From Bacteroidales bacterium (GTDB taxonomy: Bacteria; Bacteroidota; Bacteroidia; Bacteroidales; UBA932): 64,000 bases of DNA. Position numbers and translations under genes: made by a program. Below are positions 7,952-16,855 of the stretch, piece after piece. The notes below the pieces were generated by a model, which did not search any database, had not been told where the DNA came from, and saw only the letters and a program-made list of their open reading frames with translations. The stretch covers positions 1 through 64,000 of the forward strand of contig JAFXNQ010000039.1 of the NCBI GenBank assembly GCA_017529425.1, read 5' to 3'. Each line of letters opens with the position of its first letter. Position 1 is the first letter of the stretch.

Positions 7952-8806
7952 CTACTTCTTCACTACGATGAACCTGTCTTTACCGTTGATGTCCTGGATG
8001 ACGGCGGCGCCGGTGAAAAGCTCTGCCGTCTCCTGGCCGAAACGTTCGTTTATCTCAAGCCAGAGGCTGCCGTTATCCTTGAGCAGTTTGTCGGCCCAGA
8101 GGGCGATGGCGCGATAGAACACCAGCGGGTCGCTGTCGGGCACGAACAGCGCCTGAAAGGGCTCCCAGTCAAGCACGTTTGAGCGCATCTGAGCCCGCTC
8201 GCTCTCTGCCACGTACGGGGGGTTGCTGATAATAAGGTCAAACTTGGGGAGACCCGGCGGAGGATCCTGCATCACGTCCGCCTCAAATATCACCGGCCGC
8301 GCCCCCTGCAGCTTGACGCGCTGCCGGCAGGCGTACCGGAGAGCATCCCCGCTTATATCACATCCGTAAACGTGAGCCTCAGGAAACTCTGCCGCGAATG
8401 CCCAGGCAAGGCATCCGCTCCCGGTGCAGATATCCAGTATGTTAAAGGTATCATCTTCGCTCACGGCCATCAGATTGTCGCAGTCCTGGGCGGCGAGTTC
8501 ATACATCTGCTCTGTCTCCGGACGGGGAATCAGCACCCCGCTCCCAACCCTGATGCGCAGCCCTGCGAACCAGGTGTAGCCCAGCACATATTGCATAGGT
8601 TCCCCCTCCGAGAGCCTGCTGGAAGCATCACTGAGCAACTCCTCCTTTTCAGGGTCAACCTGAGTGTCGGGTTCGCTGAGGTGCCTGTAGTCCGGCACCG
8701 AGAGCAACCCGGTGACGGTGCGCACCGCGATGGCGTGCGCCTCCTGCTCCGGATAAAGGCCGGCAAGGGCAGCAGTAAGGTTGTCTATATGCTGCTTGAG
8801 TGTCAT
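7952..8806 (-). CDS. prmC: Release factor glutamine methyltransferase PrmC (HemK)
   Basis: 284 residues. N-terminal helical domain, then RPETE at 95-99, the SAM-binding DICTGSGCLA at 125-134 and the catalytic NPPY at 195-198. It methylates the GGQ glutamine of release factors RF1 and RF2. Its ATG overlaps the ddl stop by 4 bp (8803-8806), which suggests translational coupling. Confidence 0.95.
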   Translation of the reverse strand: MTLKQHIDNLTAALAGLYPEQEAHAIAVRTVTGLLSVPDYRHLSEPDTQVDPEKEELLSDASSRLSEGEPMQYVLGYTWFAGLRIRVGSGVLIPRPETEQMYELAAQDCDNLMAVSEDDTFNILDICTGSGCLAWAFAAEFPEAHVYGCDISGDALRYACRQRVKLQGARPVIFEADVMQDPPPGLPKFDLIISNPPYVAESERAQMRSNVLDWEPFQALFVPDSDPLVFYRAIALWADKLLKDNGSLWLEINERFGQETAELFTGAAVIQDINGKDRFIVVKK

Positions 8807-9780
8807 TTGCGCAGGGCGTTGTCTATCAGTGCGGTGAAGAAATCGGTCATATTGCGGCCCGATACCCTTACCATCTTGGGTACCAGGCTCATACGGGTCA
8901 TTCCCGGGGTAGCGTTAATCTCCAGGAAATATACCCCGTCTTCTGCAGCGATATAATCGATGCGTATCAGGCCTGTTGCCCCCAGGTGGGAGTAGATGCT
9001 CTTGGTGCAGCGGGTGATTTCTGCCGCCATCTCTTCCGATATCGGGGCGGGGCATATCTCTTCGCTGTTACCGTTATATTTGGCGTCGTAGTCGAAATAT
9101 TCGTTGCTGGTGACAATCTCGGTGATGGGGAGTGCCACCGCCTCCCCGGCATCCATATAAACAGCCTGGGTCAGTTCGCGCCCTTTGACGGCCTTTTCTA
9201 TAAGGACCGTATCGCTCTCCGAGAAGGCGTAATCTATTGCCTCCGGAATCTGCGATACATCCTTCACCTTGGTCACGCCAAAACTGCTGCCGCCGTCGGA
9301 GGGCTTGACAAACAGAGGGAGTCCGAGCTTGCGGACTATCTCACCGGCGGCGTAACTCTGGCCCCGGCGCAGAAAGACGTCGTCCGCCATTTTCACTCCG
9401 GTGTCCAGCAACAGGCGTTTGCAGGAGTATTTGTTGAAAGCGATGGTGCATACGAAAGAGGAGCAAGTGGTCACCGGAATCCCCATCATCTCGAAATAAC
9501 CCTGGAGCAGGCCGTTTTCGCCGGGGATGCCGTGAATCATTATGCAGGCCACGTCAAACCGGATGCCGTTGCAGGAGAAATCCCCTTTGTCCACGATGCC
9601 CAGCACATTCATTTTGTCACCATCCCACTCCACCATCTGCCAGTTGTCGGTGTTGAAGAGAATCTCATATACATCATATTTCTCCCTGTCTATAACAGAA
9701 GCGACGTGCCTGCCGCTCAATATGGAAATCTGGCGTTCCGAAGATGGACCGCCGTAAATAACTGCTACGTTCTTTTTCAT
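8803..9780 (-). CDS. ddl: D-alanine--D-alanine ligase
   Basis: 325 residues, ATP-grasp fold. It begins KKNVAVIYGGPSSERQIS, the ligase N-terminal signature. The ATP-grasp centre has PLFVKPSDGGSSFGVTKV and the C-terminal ligand loop is EINATPGMTRMSLVP. It makes the D-Ala-D-Ala dipeptide for peptidoglycan precursors in the cytoplasm. It follows the PBP1A gene by 3 bp, so two steps of wall synthesis are co-transcribed. Confidence 0.96.
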   Translation of the reverse strand: MKKNVAVIYGGPSSERQISILSGRHVASVIDREKYDVYEILFNTDNWQMVEWDGDKMNVLGIVDKGDFSCNGIRFDVACIMIHGIPGENGLLQGYFEMMGIPVTTCSSFVCTIAFNKYSCKRLLLDTGVKMADDVFLRRGQSYAAGEIVRKLGLPLFVKPSDGGSSFGVTKVKDVSQIPEAIDYAFSESDTVLIEKAVKGRELTQAVYMDAGEAVALPITEIVTSNEYFDYDAKYNGNSEEICPAPISEEMAAEITRCTKSIYSHLGATGLIRIDYIAAEDGVYFLEINATPGMTRMSLVPKMVRVSGRNMTDFFTALIDNALRK

Positions 9781-9783
9781 TTG

Positions 9784-12141
9784 CTAATCAAAATACTCAT
9801 CATTCTGAAATCCGCCGGATCCTGACTCGGAAGAGAGGTCGCTGCCGCCACCGGAGCATCCCAGATCAAAGTTCCAGCCCATAGGCGCCACAAACTCCTC
9901 TCCGTTTGCTATACCTATGGATTTGTCGGCCATAACCTTCTGCATAAACAAGCCCCAGATGGGGAGTGCCGCATTGGCTCCCTGGCCCAGCGCCCCGCTT
10001 TCAAAATGCACCTGGCGGTCTTCACAACCGACCCATACGCCGGCAGTAAGACGGGGGACATAGCCTATGAACCAACCGTCGGAGTAGTCGTTGGTGGTGC
10101 CTGTCTTGCCCGCTGCGCCCTGGATGCCATATCTCCACTTGATGCGGCCGCCGGTACCTTCGTTGACCACGCCCTGCATCAGGTTGACCATAAGAAAAGC
10201 GGTCTGTGCGCTGAGTGCCTCCCGCTTGCGGGTGGTAAAACTCTCCAGCAGGTTCCCCTGGCTGTCCTCTATCTTGTCCACGAACATACTGTTTACAAAC
10301 ACGCCCCTGGAAGGGTATGTGTTGTATGCCGATACCATCTCATATACAGAGATGTCGCAGGAGCCCACGCAGAGGGAATAGACCGGCTCCAGAGGGCTGC
10401 TGATGCCCATCTTGCGGCACATCTCAATCATCGCCTCGGGGCCGAACTGTTTCATAAGGAAGGCCGAGATATTGTTGGATGAGTTGGTAAGGCCCCACTT
10501 CAGCGTCACCGTGCGACCTATATACTCCTGCCTGTCGGTACTCCTGGGGGTCCATATATCGTTCCCTATCACAAAACTGTATGGGATGTTCACCACTCTG
10601 TCACAGGGGGTATATCCCTCCTGCATTGCCAGCGTATAAAGATACGGTTTGATGGTGGAGCCGACCTGACGCCGTCCCTGACGGACATTGTCATATTTGA
10701 AATAGCGGTAGTCGGGGCCGCCTACATATGCCTTGACCTTTCCGGTGTTGGGCTCGACCGCCATCAGGGCGGCGCGAAGGAAGCCCTTGTAATACCGTAT
10801 AGAGTCATTGGGGGTCATCACCGTGTCTATGTAACCCTTTTTGTTCCAGGCAAAAATGGTCATCGGCACCGGGACGTCAAAGCTTTTGAGTATCTCCTTC
10901 TCCGAGACACCGGCCTTCTTCATCCCGTTGTAACGGTCACTCCAGCGGCGGGCCTGCGCCATCGAGTGCTGTATTACGTCTTCCGGAATATCGTTGCTGT
11001 ACGGGCGGTTGCGCTTGTAACGCATCTCCCGGTTGAAAGCAGGCTGCAGATCACCGCTAAGATGCTGGCGGACAGCCTGCTCAGCATACTTTTGCATACG
11101 GCTGTCGATGGTGGTGTAAATCCGCAGGCCATCCTTGTCCAGATTATACTTTGTCCCGTCGGGCTTGAGGTTCTTATTAAGCCAGCCGAATAGGGGGTCA
11201 TCCACCCAGGCCACGGAATCTATCTGATAATCAACGTGATTGCGGTAATCGCTCCGCTTGGGCTTGGTGGCATTCATAGTGCGGCGGAGCATATCGCGCA
11301 GGTATGGGGCAAGACCGGTGTTGTGGTCCTGACGCTGGTAGTTGAGCACTATGTCGAGCTGCTGCAGCGAGTCGCACTCGTGCTTGGAGATATATCCATA
11401 GCGCTTCATACGAGAGAGAATCAGGTTCCGGCGGGCCATAGACTGGTCGTAATTGAGCGCCGGGTTGTAGCGGGTAGGCTTGTTTATCATACCCACCAGG
11501 CAGGCGCTCTCCTCCACGGTGAGTTCCGAAGGTTTCTTGTCAAAGAAAGTGCGGGCCGCCGTGTTGATGCCATAGGCATTGCTGCCAAAGAACACGGCGT
11601 TCATATACATCGTGATTATCTCGTTCTTGGTGTAGTTGCGCTCCAGCTTTACGGCGGTGATCCACTCCTTGAACTTGATGATTACCATATGGATGACCCT
11701 GGCGCCTGGGAAGCGGCCATAACTCTCATCACGGGGGAAGAGAGTCTTTGCAAGCTGCTGGGTAATGGTACTGCCGCCTCCGGAAGAGCTGTTCCGCATA
11801 GCAAGCGTCTTCACCGCCACACGCCCCAGACCGCGGAAGTCGATGCCGGAGTGTCTGTAGAAGCGGGCATCCTCCGTAGCCACCGCAGCGTCAATCAGCG
11901 ACTGCGGCAGATCTTCGTAGGTTGCAAAGGTGCGGTTCTCTATATGGTAAGTACTCAGCACCTTGCCGTCGCAGCTGAGAAGCACGGTGGCAAGGTTGGA
12001 CTTGTGGTTTTCCAATTCCTCGAAAGACGGTATCTTGGCAAACAGCGCGACCAGGAACAACGAAAACCCGATTAAAACAAATGGAGCAATCAGAATAATC
12101 CACCACCACTTTATAATTGTTTTGCGAGTGTTGTCTTTCAT
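9784..12141 (-). CDS. Class A penicillin-binding protein 1A (transglycosylase/transpeptidase)
   Basis: 785 residues from the ATG at 12141. A longer frame to 12255 was not used because it would run across the promoter and start of topA. One N-terminal membrane helix (9-34). The GT51 glycosyltransferase follows with EDARFYRH at 90-97 and GGSTITQQ at ~122-129, then the transpeptidase with SxxK in GSTIKPYLY, SSN in TNSSNNIS and KTG in GKTGTTNDY. The C-terminal tail is Gly/Ser-rich. It polymerises and cross-links peptidoglycan in the periplasm. A TACATTTG box lies 15 bp upstream of the start, so the leader is very short. Confidence 0.95.
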   Translation of the reverse strand: MKDNTRKTIIKWWWIILIAPFVLIGFSLFLVALFAKIPSFEELENHKSNLATVLLSCDGKVLSTYHIENRTFATYEDLPQSLIDAAVATEDARFYRHSGIDFRGLGRVAVKTLAMRNSSSGGGSTITQQLAKTLFPRDESYGRFPGARVIHMVIIKFKEWITAVKLERNYTKNEIITMYMNAVFFGSNAYGINTAARTFFDKKPSELTVEESACLVGMINKPTRYNPALNYDQSMARRNLILSRMKRYGYISKHECDSLQQLDIVLNYQRQDHNTGLAPYLRDMLRRTMNATKPKRSDYRNHVDYQIDSVAWVDDPLFGWLNKNLKPDGTKYNLDKDGLRIYTTIDSRMQKYAEQAVRQHLSGDLQPAFNREMRYKRNRPYSNDIPEDVIQHSMAQARRWSDRYNGMKKAGVSEKEILKSFDVPVPMTIFAWNKKGYIDTVMTPNDSIRYYKGFLRAALMAVEPNTGKVKAYVGGPDYRYFKYDNVRQGRRQVGSTIKPYLYTLAMQEGYTPCDRVVNIPYSFVIGNDIWTPRSTDRQEYIGRTVTLKWGLTNSSNNISAFLMKQFGPEAMIEMCRKMGISSPLEPVYSLCVGSCDISVYEMVSAYNTYPSRGVFVNSMFVDKIEDSQGNLLESFTTRKREALSAQTAFLMVNLMQGVVNEGTGGRIKWRYGIQGAAGKTGTTNDYSDGWFIGYVPRLTAGVWVGCEDRQVHFESGALGQGANAALPIWGLFMQKVMADKSIGIANGEEFVAPMGWNFDLGCSGGGSDLSSESGSGGFQNDEYFD

Positions 12142-12150
12142 TTGAGAAGT

Positions 12151-12184
12151 TTTGACAAATGTAAAAATAAATCCTTTATCTTTG
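12151..12184 (+). promoter_or_regulatory. Promoter of topA (TTTG - 22 bp - TATCTTTG)
   Basis: TTTG at 12151-12154 and TATCTTTG at 12177-12184 match the -33 and -7 elements of Bacteroidota housekeeping promoters. The ATG is 28 bp downstream. The element overlaps the divergent PBP1A promoter. Confidence 0.65.
12156..12163 (-). promoter_or_regulatory. Bacteroidota -7 box TACATTTG for PBP1A
   Basis: On the minus strand the sequence is TACATTTG (TAnnTTTG consensus), 15 bp from the PBP1A start. No clear -33 TTTG was seen at the right distance. Confidence 0.55.
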
Positions 12185-12211
12185 CGGGTCACTATAAAAT
12201 AAAAGATTGAT

Positions 12212-14491
12212 ATGGGAGATAATTTGGTGATTGTAGAGTCTCCGGCAAAGGCCAAGACAATCGGTAAGTTCCTGGGAGAGGGGTATGTAGTAAAGTCAAG
12301 TTACGGCCACATCCGGGACTTGACCAAGCGCAACGACGGGATAGATGTGGAGCACGGTTTTGCCCCCAGGTACGAGGTATCGCCAGACAAGAAGAAGGTG
12401 GTTGCCGACCTCAAGAAGGCGGCGGACAACTCCTCTATGGTTTGGCTCGCTTCCGATGAAGACCGCGAGGGAGAGGCCATTGCCTGGCATATCTTTGATA
12501 CCCTGAAGCTGAAAGGCGACAATACCAAGCGCATCGCCTTCCACGAGATCACCAAGAGCGCCATCCTGGCTGCCCTGGAGAATCCGCGTGACATAGACAT
12601 GGATCTGGTGATGGCCCAGCAGGCCCGCCGCATACTTGACCGCCTGGTCGGCTTTGAACTCTCGCCCATACTGTGGCGCAAAGTGCAGGGGAATCTCTCC
12701 GCCGGCCGCGTACAGTCTGTGGCAGTGCGGCTCATAGTAGATCGCGAGCGCGAAATCGCTGCTTATGACTATCGCCCATACTTCAGGGTAGACGGCACCT
12801 TCACTGCAAAGGGTAGCCGCAGCCGCCTGCGCGGTGTTCTGGACAAGAAGTTCTCGACCGCAGCGGAGGCTGAAAGTTTCCTGAAGAGGTGCAACGGGTG
12901 CAGCTTTTCAATCGGCAACATAGAGAAGAAAGACGGCACAAAATCTCCCGCAGCCCCCTTCACCACCAGCGTCCTGCAGCAGGAGGCGGCCCGCAAGCTC
13001 GGTTTTAGCGTGAGCGCCACCATGCAGGTTGCCCAGGGGCTTTATGAGCGAGGCTTGATTACCTATATGCGTACCGACTCCGTGAATCTCTCTTCGCTGG
13101 CAATCAACACGGCAAAGCAGTATATCACAGATAATTACGGTGCAGAGTACTCGCACGTGCGCCAGTACAGGACCAAGACCAAAGGGGCACAGGAGGCACA
13201 CGAAGCAATCCGTCCGACCTATATCCAGAACACAGAGATTGAAGGTACCGTTGCAGAGAAAAAACTCTACGACCTGATCTGGAAGCGGACAATCGCCAGC
13301 CAGATGGCCGACGCCCGGGTAGAAAAGACCACCGTGGAGGTGAACGGCAGCAAGATAGAGGAGAAGTTCTTGATGGAGGAGGAGAAGGTCCTCTTTGACG
13401 GTTTCCTGAAGGTTTACATAGAGGGACGCGACGACGAGCAGGCCCAGAGCAAGAGCCTTATCCTCCCTGTCCTCACCGTGGGCCAGGAGCTCCAGATGCT
13501 GGACATCATGGCCAGTGAAAAACTCACACAGGGGCCCCAGCACTACAGCGAGGCGACCCTCGTTAAAAAGCTCGAGGAGCTGGGAATCGGCCGTCCGTCT
13601 ACCTACGCCCCCACCATTTCCACAATTTTCAAACGCGGTTATATCACCAAGGGTGACGTGGCGGGCACTCAACACACCTGCACCACCCTCACCCTGAAGG
13701 GGGGCGAGATTACCCGTGCCAGTGTTGTCGAGACCGTTGGCAAAGAGAAGAAGAAACTCCTCCCGGAGAACATCGGAATAGTGGTTACCGACTATCTGGC
13801 AGCCAATTTCCCCGAGATTCTGGACTATAACTTCACCGCCAAGGTAGAAGAGGATTTTGATGATATCGCCAAGGGGAACAAAGTCTGGAACGATGTGATA
13901 GGTGAGTTCTACACCCCCTTCCACGCCGTTGTAAAGAGCAAGCTGGAGGACAACGAATATACCCGCGCAGAGCGCACCATAGGCATCGATCCCGCCAGCG
14001 GGAAACCCATCATCGCCCGTATGGGGCGCTACAGCCCCATCGTTCAGAAGGGTGCCAACGACGACCCCGACAAGCAGTTCGCAGGGATGAAGAAGGGGCA
14101 GTTGATAGAGACCCTTACGCTGGAAGAGGCCCTCAAACTGTTTGAGTTGCCGCGCAAGGTGGGCACTTTTGAAGGGGAGGAAATTTCCGCCGCTATCGGC
14201 CGCTTTGGTCCATACATCCGCCACGCCGGCAAATTCTACTCGCTGGGCAAGACCTTCTCTCCCTACACCATAACGGAGGAGGATGCAGAAAAGGTAATCC
14301 TCGAGAAGCGCGCACAGGAAGAGGCGTCGTTCCTTGCGTCTTTCCCGGAGCACGACATCGAAATCAAGGCTGGCCGCTTTGGCCCCTACATCAAGCACGG
14401 CGGCAAGAACTACAAGATTCCCAAGAAAACCGACCCCAAGAGCCTTACGGCAGAGGCCTGCTTAGAAATAATAAATAATCAAAATAAATAA
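12212..14491 (+). CDS. topA: DNA topoisomerase I
   Basis: 759 residues. The Toprim domain begins DNLVIVESPAKAKTIGKFLG, with SDEDREGEAIAWH as the metal-binding motif. The active-site tyrosine is Tyr285 in LITYMRTDS. The C terminus lacks zinc fingers and instead has repeated short modules (IGRFGPYIRHAGKFYSL and AGRFGPYIKHGGKNYKI), normal for Bacteroidota. It relaxes negative supercoils. It is divergent from the PBP1A gene and 2 bp upstream of an Lrp-type regulator, with which it probably shares a transcript. Confidence 0.97.
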   Translation: MGDNLVIVESPAKAKTIGKFLGEGYVVKSSYGHIRDLTKRNDGIDVEHGFAPRYEVSPDKKKVVADLKKAADNSSMVWLASDEDREGEAIAWHIFDTLKLKGDNTKRIAFHEITKSAILAALENPRDIDMDLVMAQQARRILDRLVGFELSPILWRKVQGNLSAGRVQSVAVRLIVDREREIAAYDYRPYFRVDGTFTAKGSRSRLRGVLDKKFSTAAEAESFLKRCNGCSFSIGNIEKKDGTKSPAAPFTTSVLQQEAARKLGFSVSATMQVAQGLYERGLITYMRTDSVNLSSLAINTAKQYITDNYGAEYSHVRQYRTKTKGAQEAHEAIRPTYIQNTEIEGTVAEKKLYDLIWKRTIASQMADARVEKTTVEVNGSKIEEKFLMEEEKVLFDGFLKVYIEGRDDEQAQSKSLILPVLTVGQELQMLDIMASEKLTQGPQHYSEATLVKKLEELGIGRPSTYAPTISTIFKRGYITKGDVAGTQHTCTTLTLKGGEITRASVVETVGKEKKKLLPENIGIVVTDYLAANFPEILDYNFTAKVEEDFDDIAKGNKVWNDVIGEFYTPFHAVVKSKLEDNEYTRAERTIGIDPASGKPIIARMGRYSPIVQKGANDDPDKQFAGMKKGQLIETLTLEEALKLFELPRKVGTFEGEEISAAIGRFGPYIRHAGKFYSLGKTFSPYTITEEDAEKVILEKRAQEEASFLASFPEHDIEIKAGRFGPYIKHGGKNYKIPKKTDPKSLTAEACLEIINNQNK

Positions 14492-14493
14492 TT

Positions 14494-15030
14494 ATGCCTA
14501 TCAACACAGAAGGTCATCAGCTTGATGCCACCGACCTCAAGATCTTAGCATTTCTGGTCAAGAATGCCCGCATGCCCTATCTGGAAATCTCCCGGGAGTG
14601 CGGCATCTCCGGTGCAGCCATCCATCAGAGAGTTAAAAAAATGGAGAATATGGGCATCATCACCGGCAGCCGCCTGTTGGTGAAGCCTCAAGCTCTCGGA
14701 CTCAACGTTTGCGCCTATATCGGCATCGCCCTCTCCAGCGCCAACGAATACAACCATGTGGTGCAGGAACTCAAAAAACTCCCCGAGGTTGTGGAGTGCC
14801 ACTTTATCACCGGCGTACACGCCCTGATGATAAAGATTTACTGCTTTGACAACGAGCACCTGATGAATGTCCTCATCAACACCATCCAGAACATAGAGGG
14901 TATCGAGCGCACCGAGACCTGGATCTCCCTGGATCAGGCTTTCGAACGTCAGGTTTGGGTCAAGGACTACGGCGATAACAAGGCCCCCGAGAAGGCCAAA
15001 TCCGCAGGAAGGAAGAAATCGGGGAGATAA
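14494..15030 (+). CDS. Lrp/AsnC family transcriptional regulator
   Basis: 178 residues. N-terminal helix-turn-helix (~12-60, TDLKILAFLVKNARMPYLEI, then GISGAAIHQRVKKME), then the AsnC/RAM effector domain (~70-150). The C-terminal tail is Lys-rich (APEKAKSAGRKKSGR). Proteins of this family regulate amino-acid metabolism as ligand-sensing octamers; the targets here are unknown. It lies 2 bp after topA and ends 3 bp before the stop of the oppositely oriented lipoprotein gene. Confidence 0.88.
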   Translation: MPINTEGHQLDATDLKILAFLVKNARMPYLEISRECGISGAAIHQRVKKMENMGIITGSRLLVKPQALGLNVCAYIGIALSSANEYNHVVQELKKLPEVVECHFITGVHALMIKIYCFDNEHLMNVLINTIQNIEGIERTETWISLDQAFERQVWVKDYGDNKAPEKAKSAGRKKSGR

Positions 15031-15033
15031 TCC

Positions 15034-15807
15034 CTACTCTACTATGATGGTTACAAGATCTTCATAGTCTGCGGCAACGATATTGATGCAATTGCCGTTG
15101 GTGATGCCGTTGAAGTAACCGAAAACCATTATACGCTTACCGTCCCGTTCATCCAAATCGAGTTCCGGATCGGGAGAGACAATCAGGCCCGCCCTAGAGG
15201 CATTGCCGTCTATCTTCAGATTATAGCTGCCGTCTGCTATTGCAAGGGTCCCCATTAGGCTGATAAATTCTGCCTCTGCAGCGGAATATGTATCGGCTAC
15301 CGCTGTAATCTCCTTTGCAGAGGGATATTTTACACGGTTGTGGCTGGATATGATCTCCTGTACACTCACCTTCTCTATCTGAGGCACACCGCCCGCTTCT
15401 GTCCTGGTGCCGGAAAATTTCACCGAGTCACCAATCTTTGCAATCCCGGCAAACTCAGTGCCCGCGGTGATTACATACACCGCCTTACTGCCGTCCGTTG
15501 CCACGAAACCCTCTTCGGTAACGGCAGTTACGAGGCTCTCATAAGATATCACAAGAGTGCCGTTTTCCGCCGAAAGCATGTCGGAAACCGCTCCCTCTAA
15601 AGTGACAGGCTCTGGTTCAGGTTCAGGTTCGGGCTCGGGTTCAGGTTCTGGCTCTGGATCCGGCTTGGGGTCGGGCTTGGGGTCCGGAGCGGGATCGACG
15701 TTCTCTTTAGGGTCCTGATTCTGGGGATCCTTCTGGCAAGCACATGCCAGAATGGTCACAGAGACCGCGATCACAATTATCAAAACGATATTAAATAATC
15801 TTCTCAT
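15034..15807 (-). CDS. Lipoprotein with Asp/Glu-Pro repeat linker and OB-like domain
   Basis: 257 residues from the ATG at 15807; a longer frame to 15843 lacks a better start. MRRLFNIVLIIVIAVSVTI is the signal, with a lipobox around LACAC. Residues ~28-67 are a low-complexity linker of DPKP and EPEP units. The rest looks like one or two small beta-barrel (OB-like) modules of the kind found in Bacteroidales surface lipoproteins (GTLVISYESLVTA, VYVITAGTEFAGIAKIGDSV); this is inferred. It is the last gene of the nine-gene minus-strand operon and overlaps the DUF4249 gene by 17 bp. The function is unknown. Confidence 0.65.
   Translation of the reverse strand: MRRLFNIVLIIVIAVSVTILACACQKDPQNQDPKENVDPAPDPKPDPKPDPEPEPEPEPEPEPEPEPVTLEGAVSDMLSAENGTLVISYESLVTAVTEEGFVATDGSKAVYVITAGTEFAGIAKIGDSVKFSGTRTEAGGVPQIEKVSVQEIISSHNRVKYPSAKEITAVADTYSAAEAEFISLMGTLAIADGSYNLKIDGNASRAGLIVSPDPELDLDERDGKRIMVFGYFNGITNGNCINIVAADYEDLVTIIVE
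15609..15700. repeat. Hexameric tandem repeat coding for the Pro-Glu/Pro-Asp linker
   Basis: Tandem GGTTCA/GGCTCT/GGTTCG hexamers, then GGCTTGGGGTC units, read on the minus strand as EP and DPKP repeats. Repeats of this kind change length by slippage without breaking the frame. Confidence 0.75.
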
Positions 15808-16849
15808 AGTAGCGGTATGCTGTATATGGCGGTTCACCTTCATAAGGCTCCGCGGGGAACTTTATGGTATATGAAGAGGGGGTCATCGCAGTAACAAAGC
15901 CCAGTCCGCCCTCAACATTCTCTGCATAAATTACAGGTTCTGTCATGAATCCGAGGTCGTTGTTGGCAGCAATAATCGATTTCAGGTACACATACTCGTC
16001 AAAAGTGAGGGTATACACCCTGATGACCCTGTCCATGCTATAATAGTCACCCTCCTGGAAATCATCCCAGAACATCGTCCAATTCTCATCGTAAAAGCCA
16101 TATGTGCTGTCCATTACCTTGAGGGTATATGAAGAACCTGCAAACATCTCGTCGGTAAATATGTTATATCGGTTGTCGTCGCCGAGTATGTCGTCCAGAA
16201 GACTTGTCTCCATCGGGTGCAGCAGATGGTCGGCAGAGCTGTCAAAAGCGCCTTCGTTTGTCATCTGGGCCAGTATCTTTCCGGTGGGAGAAATGCGGTA
16301 AAATGTCTCCTGGAAACTGAGCATATAATAATTGTTCTCCCCGGAGCGGTCCTGCACGGAGATGCTGTACTGGCGGCTGCGGTAGTCCTGGCCGTCTTCC
16401 CCTCCCGCAGGCACAAACACCATAGCGGTATCCACCGCAGATATCACACCGCACGCATCGGGCACCTCAACTGTTGCAGAGGCTGAGAGTGAATTCCATT
16501 TGGCTTTGACATCAACTTTGTCGCCGGGAGAAAGTGACACCGTTACCTCGTACCCGTCAAAGTATTCCAGCGTATAGCCGCCAAAGCCCTCTCTGGTGTA
16601 AGCCAACGGTACACCCTTCACGGGCACCCCGCCATTTACGCTAACAGAAACTTCAGCATCTTGAATGGTTTCAGAACGGCCGCCGTGGCTGCAGTTCACA
16701 AATATCCTGTGGCTTGTCTCATCCTGCCTGAGTTGTGCATTAAGCACCAGAATCGCTTCGTTGTCGCTGCTCCATATCTCCTCCACGATATTCTCGCAGG
16801 AGACTGTAGCAAAGGCCGCCGCCAATATCATCGATATATATCTTCTCAT
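15791..16849 (-). CDS. DUF4249 lipoprotein, copy 1
   Basis: 352 residues with a lipoprotein signal (MRRYISMILAAAFATVSC). DUF4249 features are the early EAILVLNAQLRQDETSHRI strand region, the SYTLKVMDSTY segment and the C-terminal ENVEGGLGFVTA motif. DUF4249 genes usually follow TonB-dependent receptor genes and are thought to be surface partners of the receptor. Here the gene follows such a receptor by 6 bp. It is a paralogue of 21816-22886. Confidence 0.85.
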   Translation of the reverse strand: MRRYISMILAAAFATVSCENIVEEIWSSDNEAILVLNAQLRQDETSHRIFVNCSHGGRSETIQDAEVSVSVNGGVPVKGVPLAYTREGFGGYTLEYFDGYEVTVSLSPGDKVDVKAKWNSLSASATVEVPDACGVISAVDTAMVFVPAGGEDGQDYRSRQYSISVQDRSGENNYYMLSFQETFYRISPTGKILAQMTNEGAFDSSADHLLHPMETSLLDDILGDDNRYNIFTDEMFAGSSYTLKVMDSTYGFYDENWTMFWDDFQEGDYYSMDRVIRVYTLTFDEYVYLKSIIAANNDLGFMTEPVIYAENVEGGLGFVTAMTPSSYTIKFPAEPYEGEPPYTAYRYYEKII

Positions 16850-16855
16850 AGTTCT

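Noticed and set aside
12142..12255. 38-residue N-terminal extension of PBP1A
   Set aside because: It would cover both divergent promoters and the topA start; the ATG at 12141 gives the normal short cytoplasmic tail before the membrane helix.
12908..14398. 496-codon open frame on the minus strand opposite topA
   Set aside because: It has no family features, and topA on the plus strand is certain. It is a shadow of the codon bias. The same holds for 31507-33036 (opposite mrdA), 34989-36671 (opposite gcvP) and 39648-40931 (opposite pgk).
15609..15700. Possible CRISPR or mobile repeat
   Set aside because: The hexamers are tandem without spacers and encode a Pro-Glu/Pro-Asp linker in frame.
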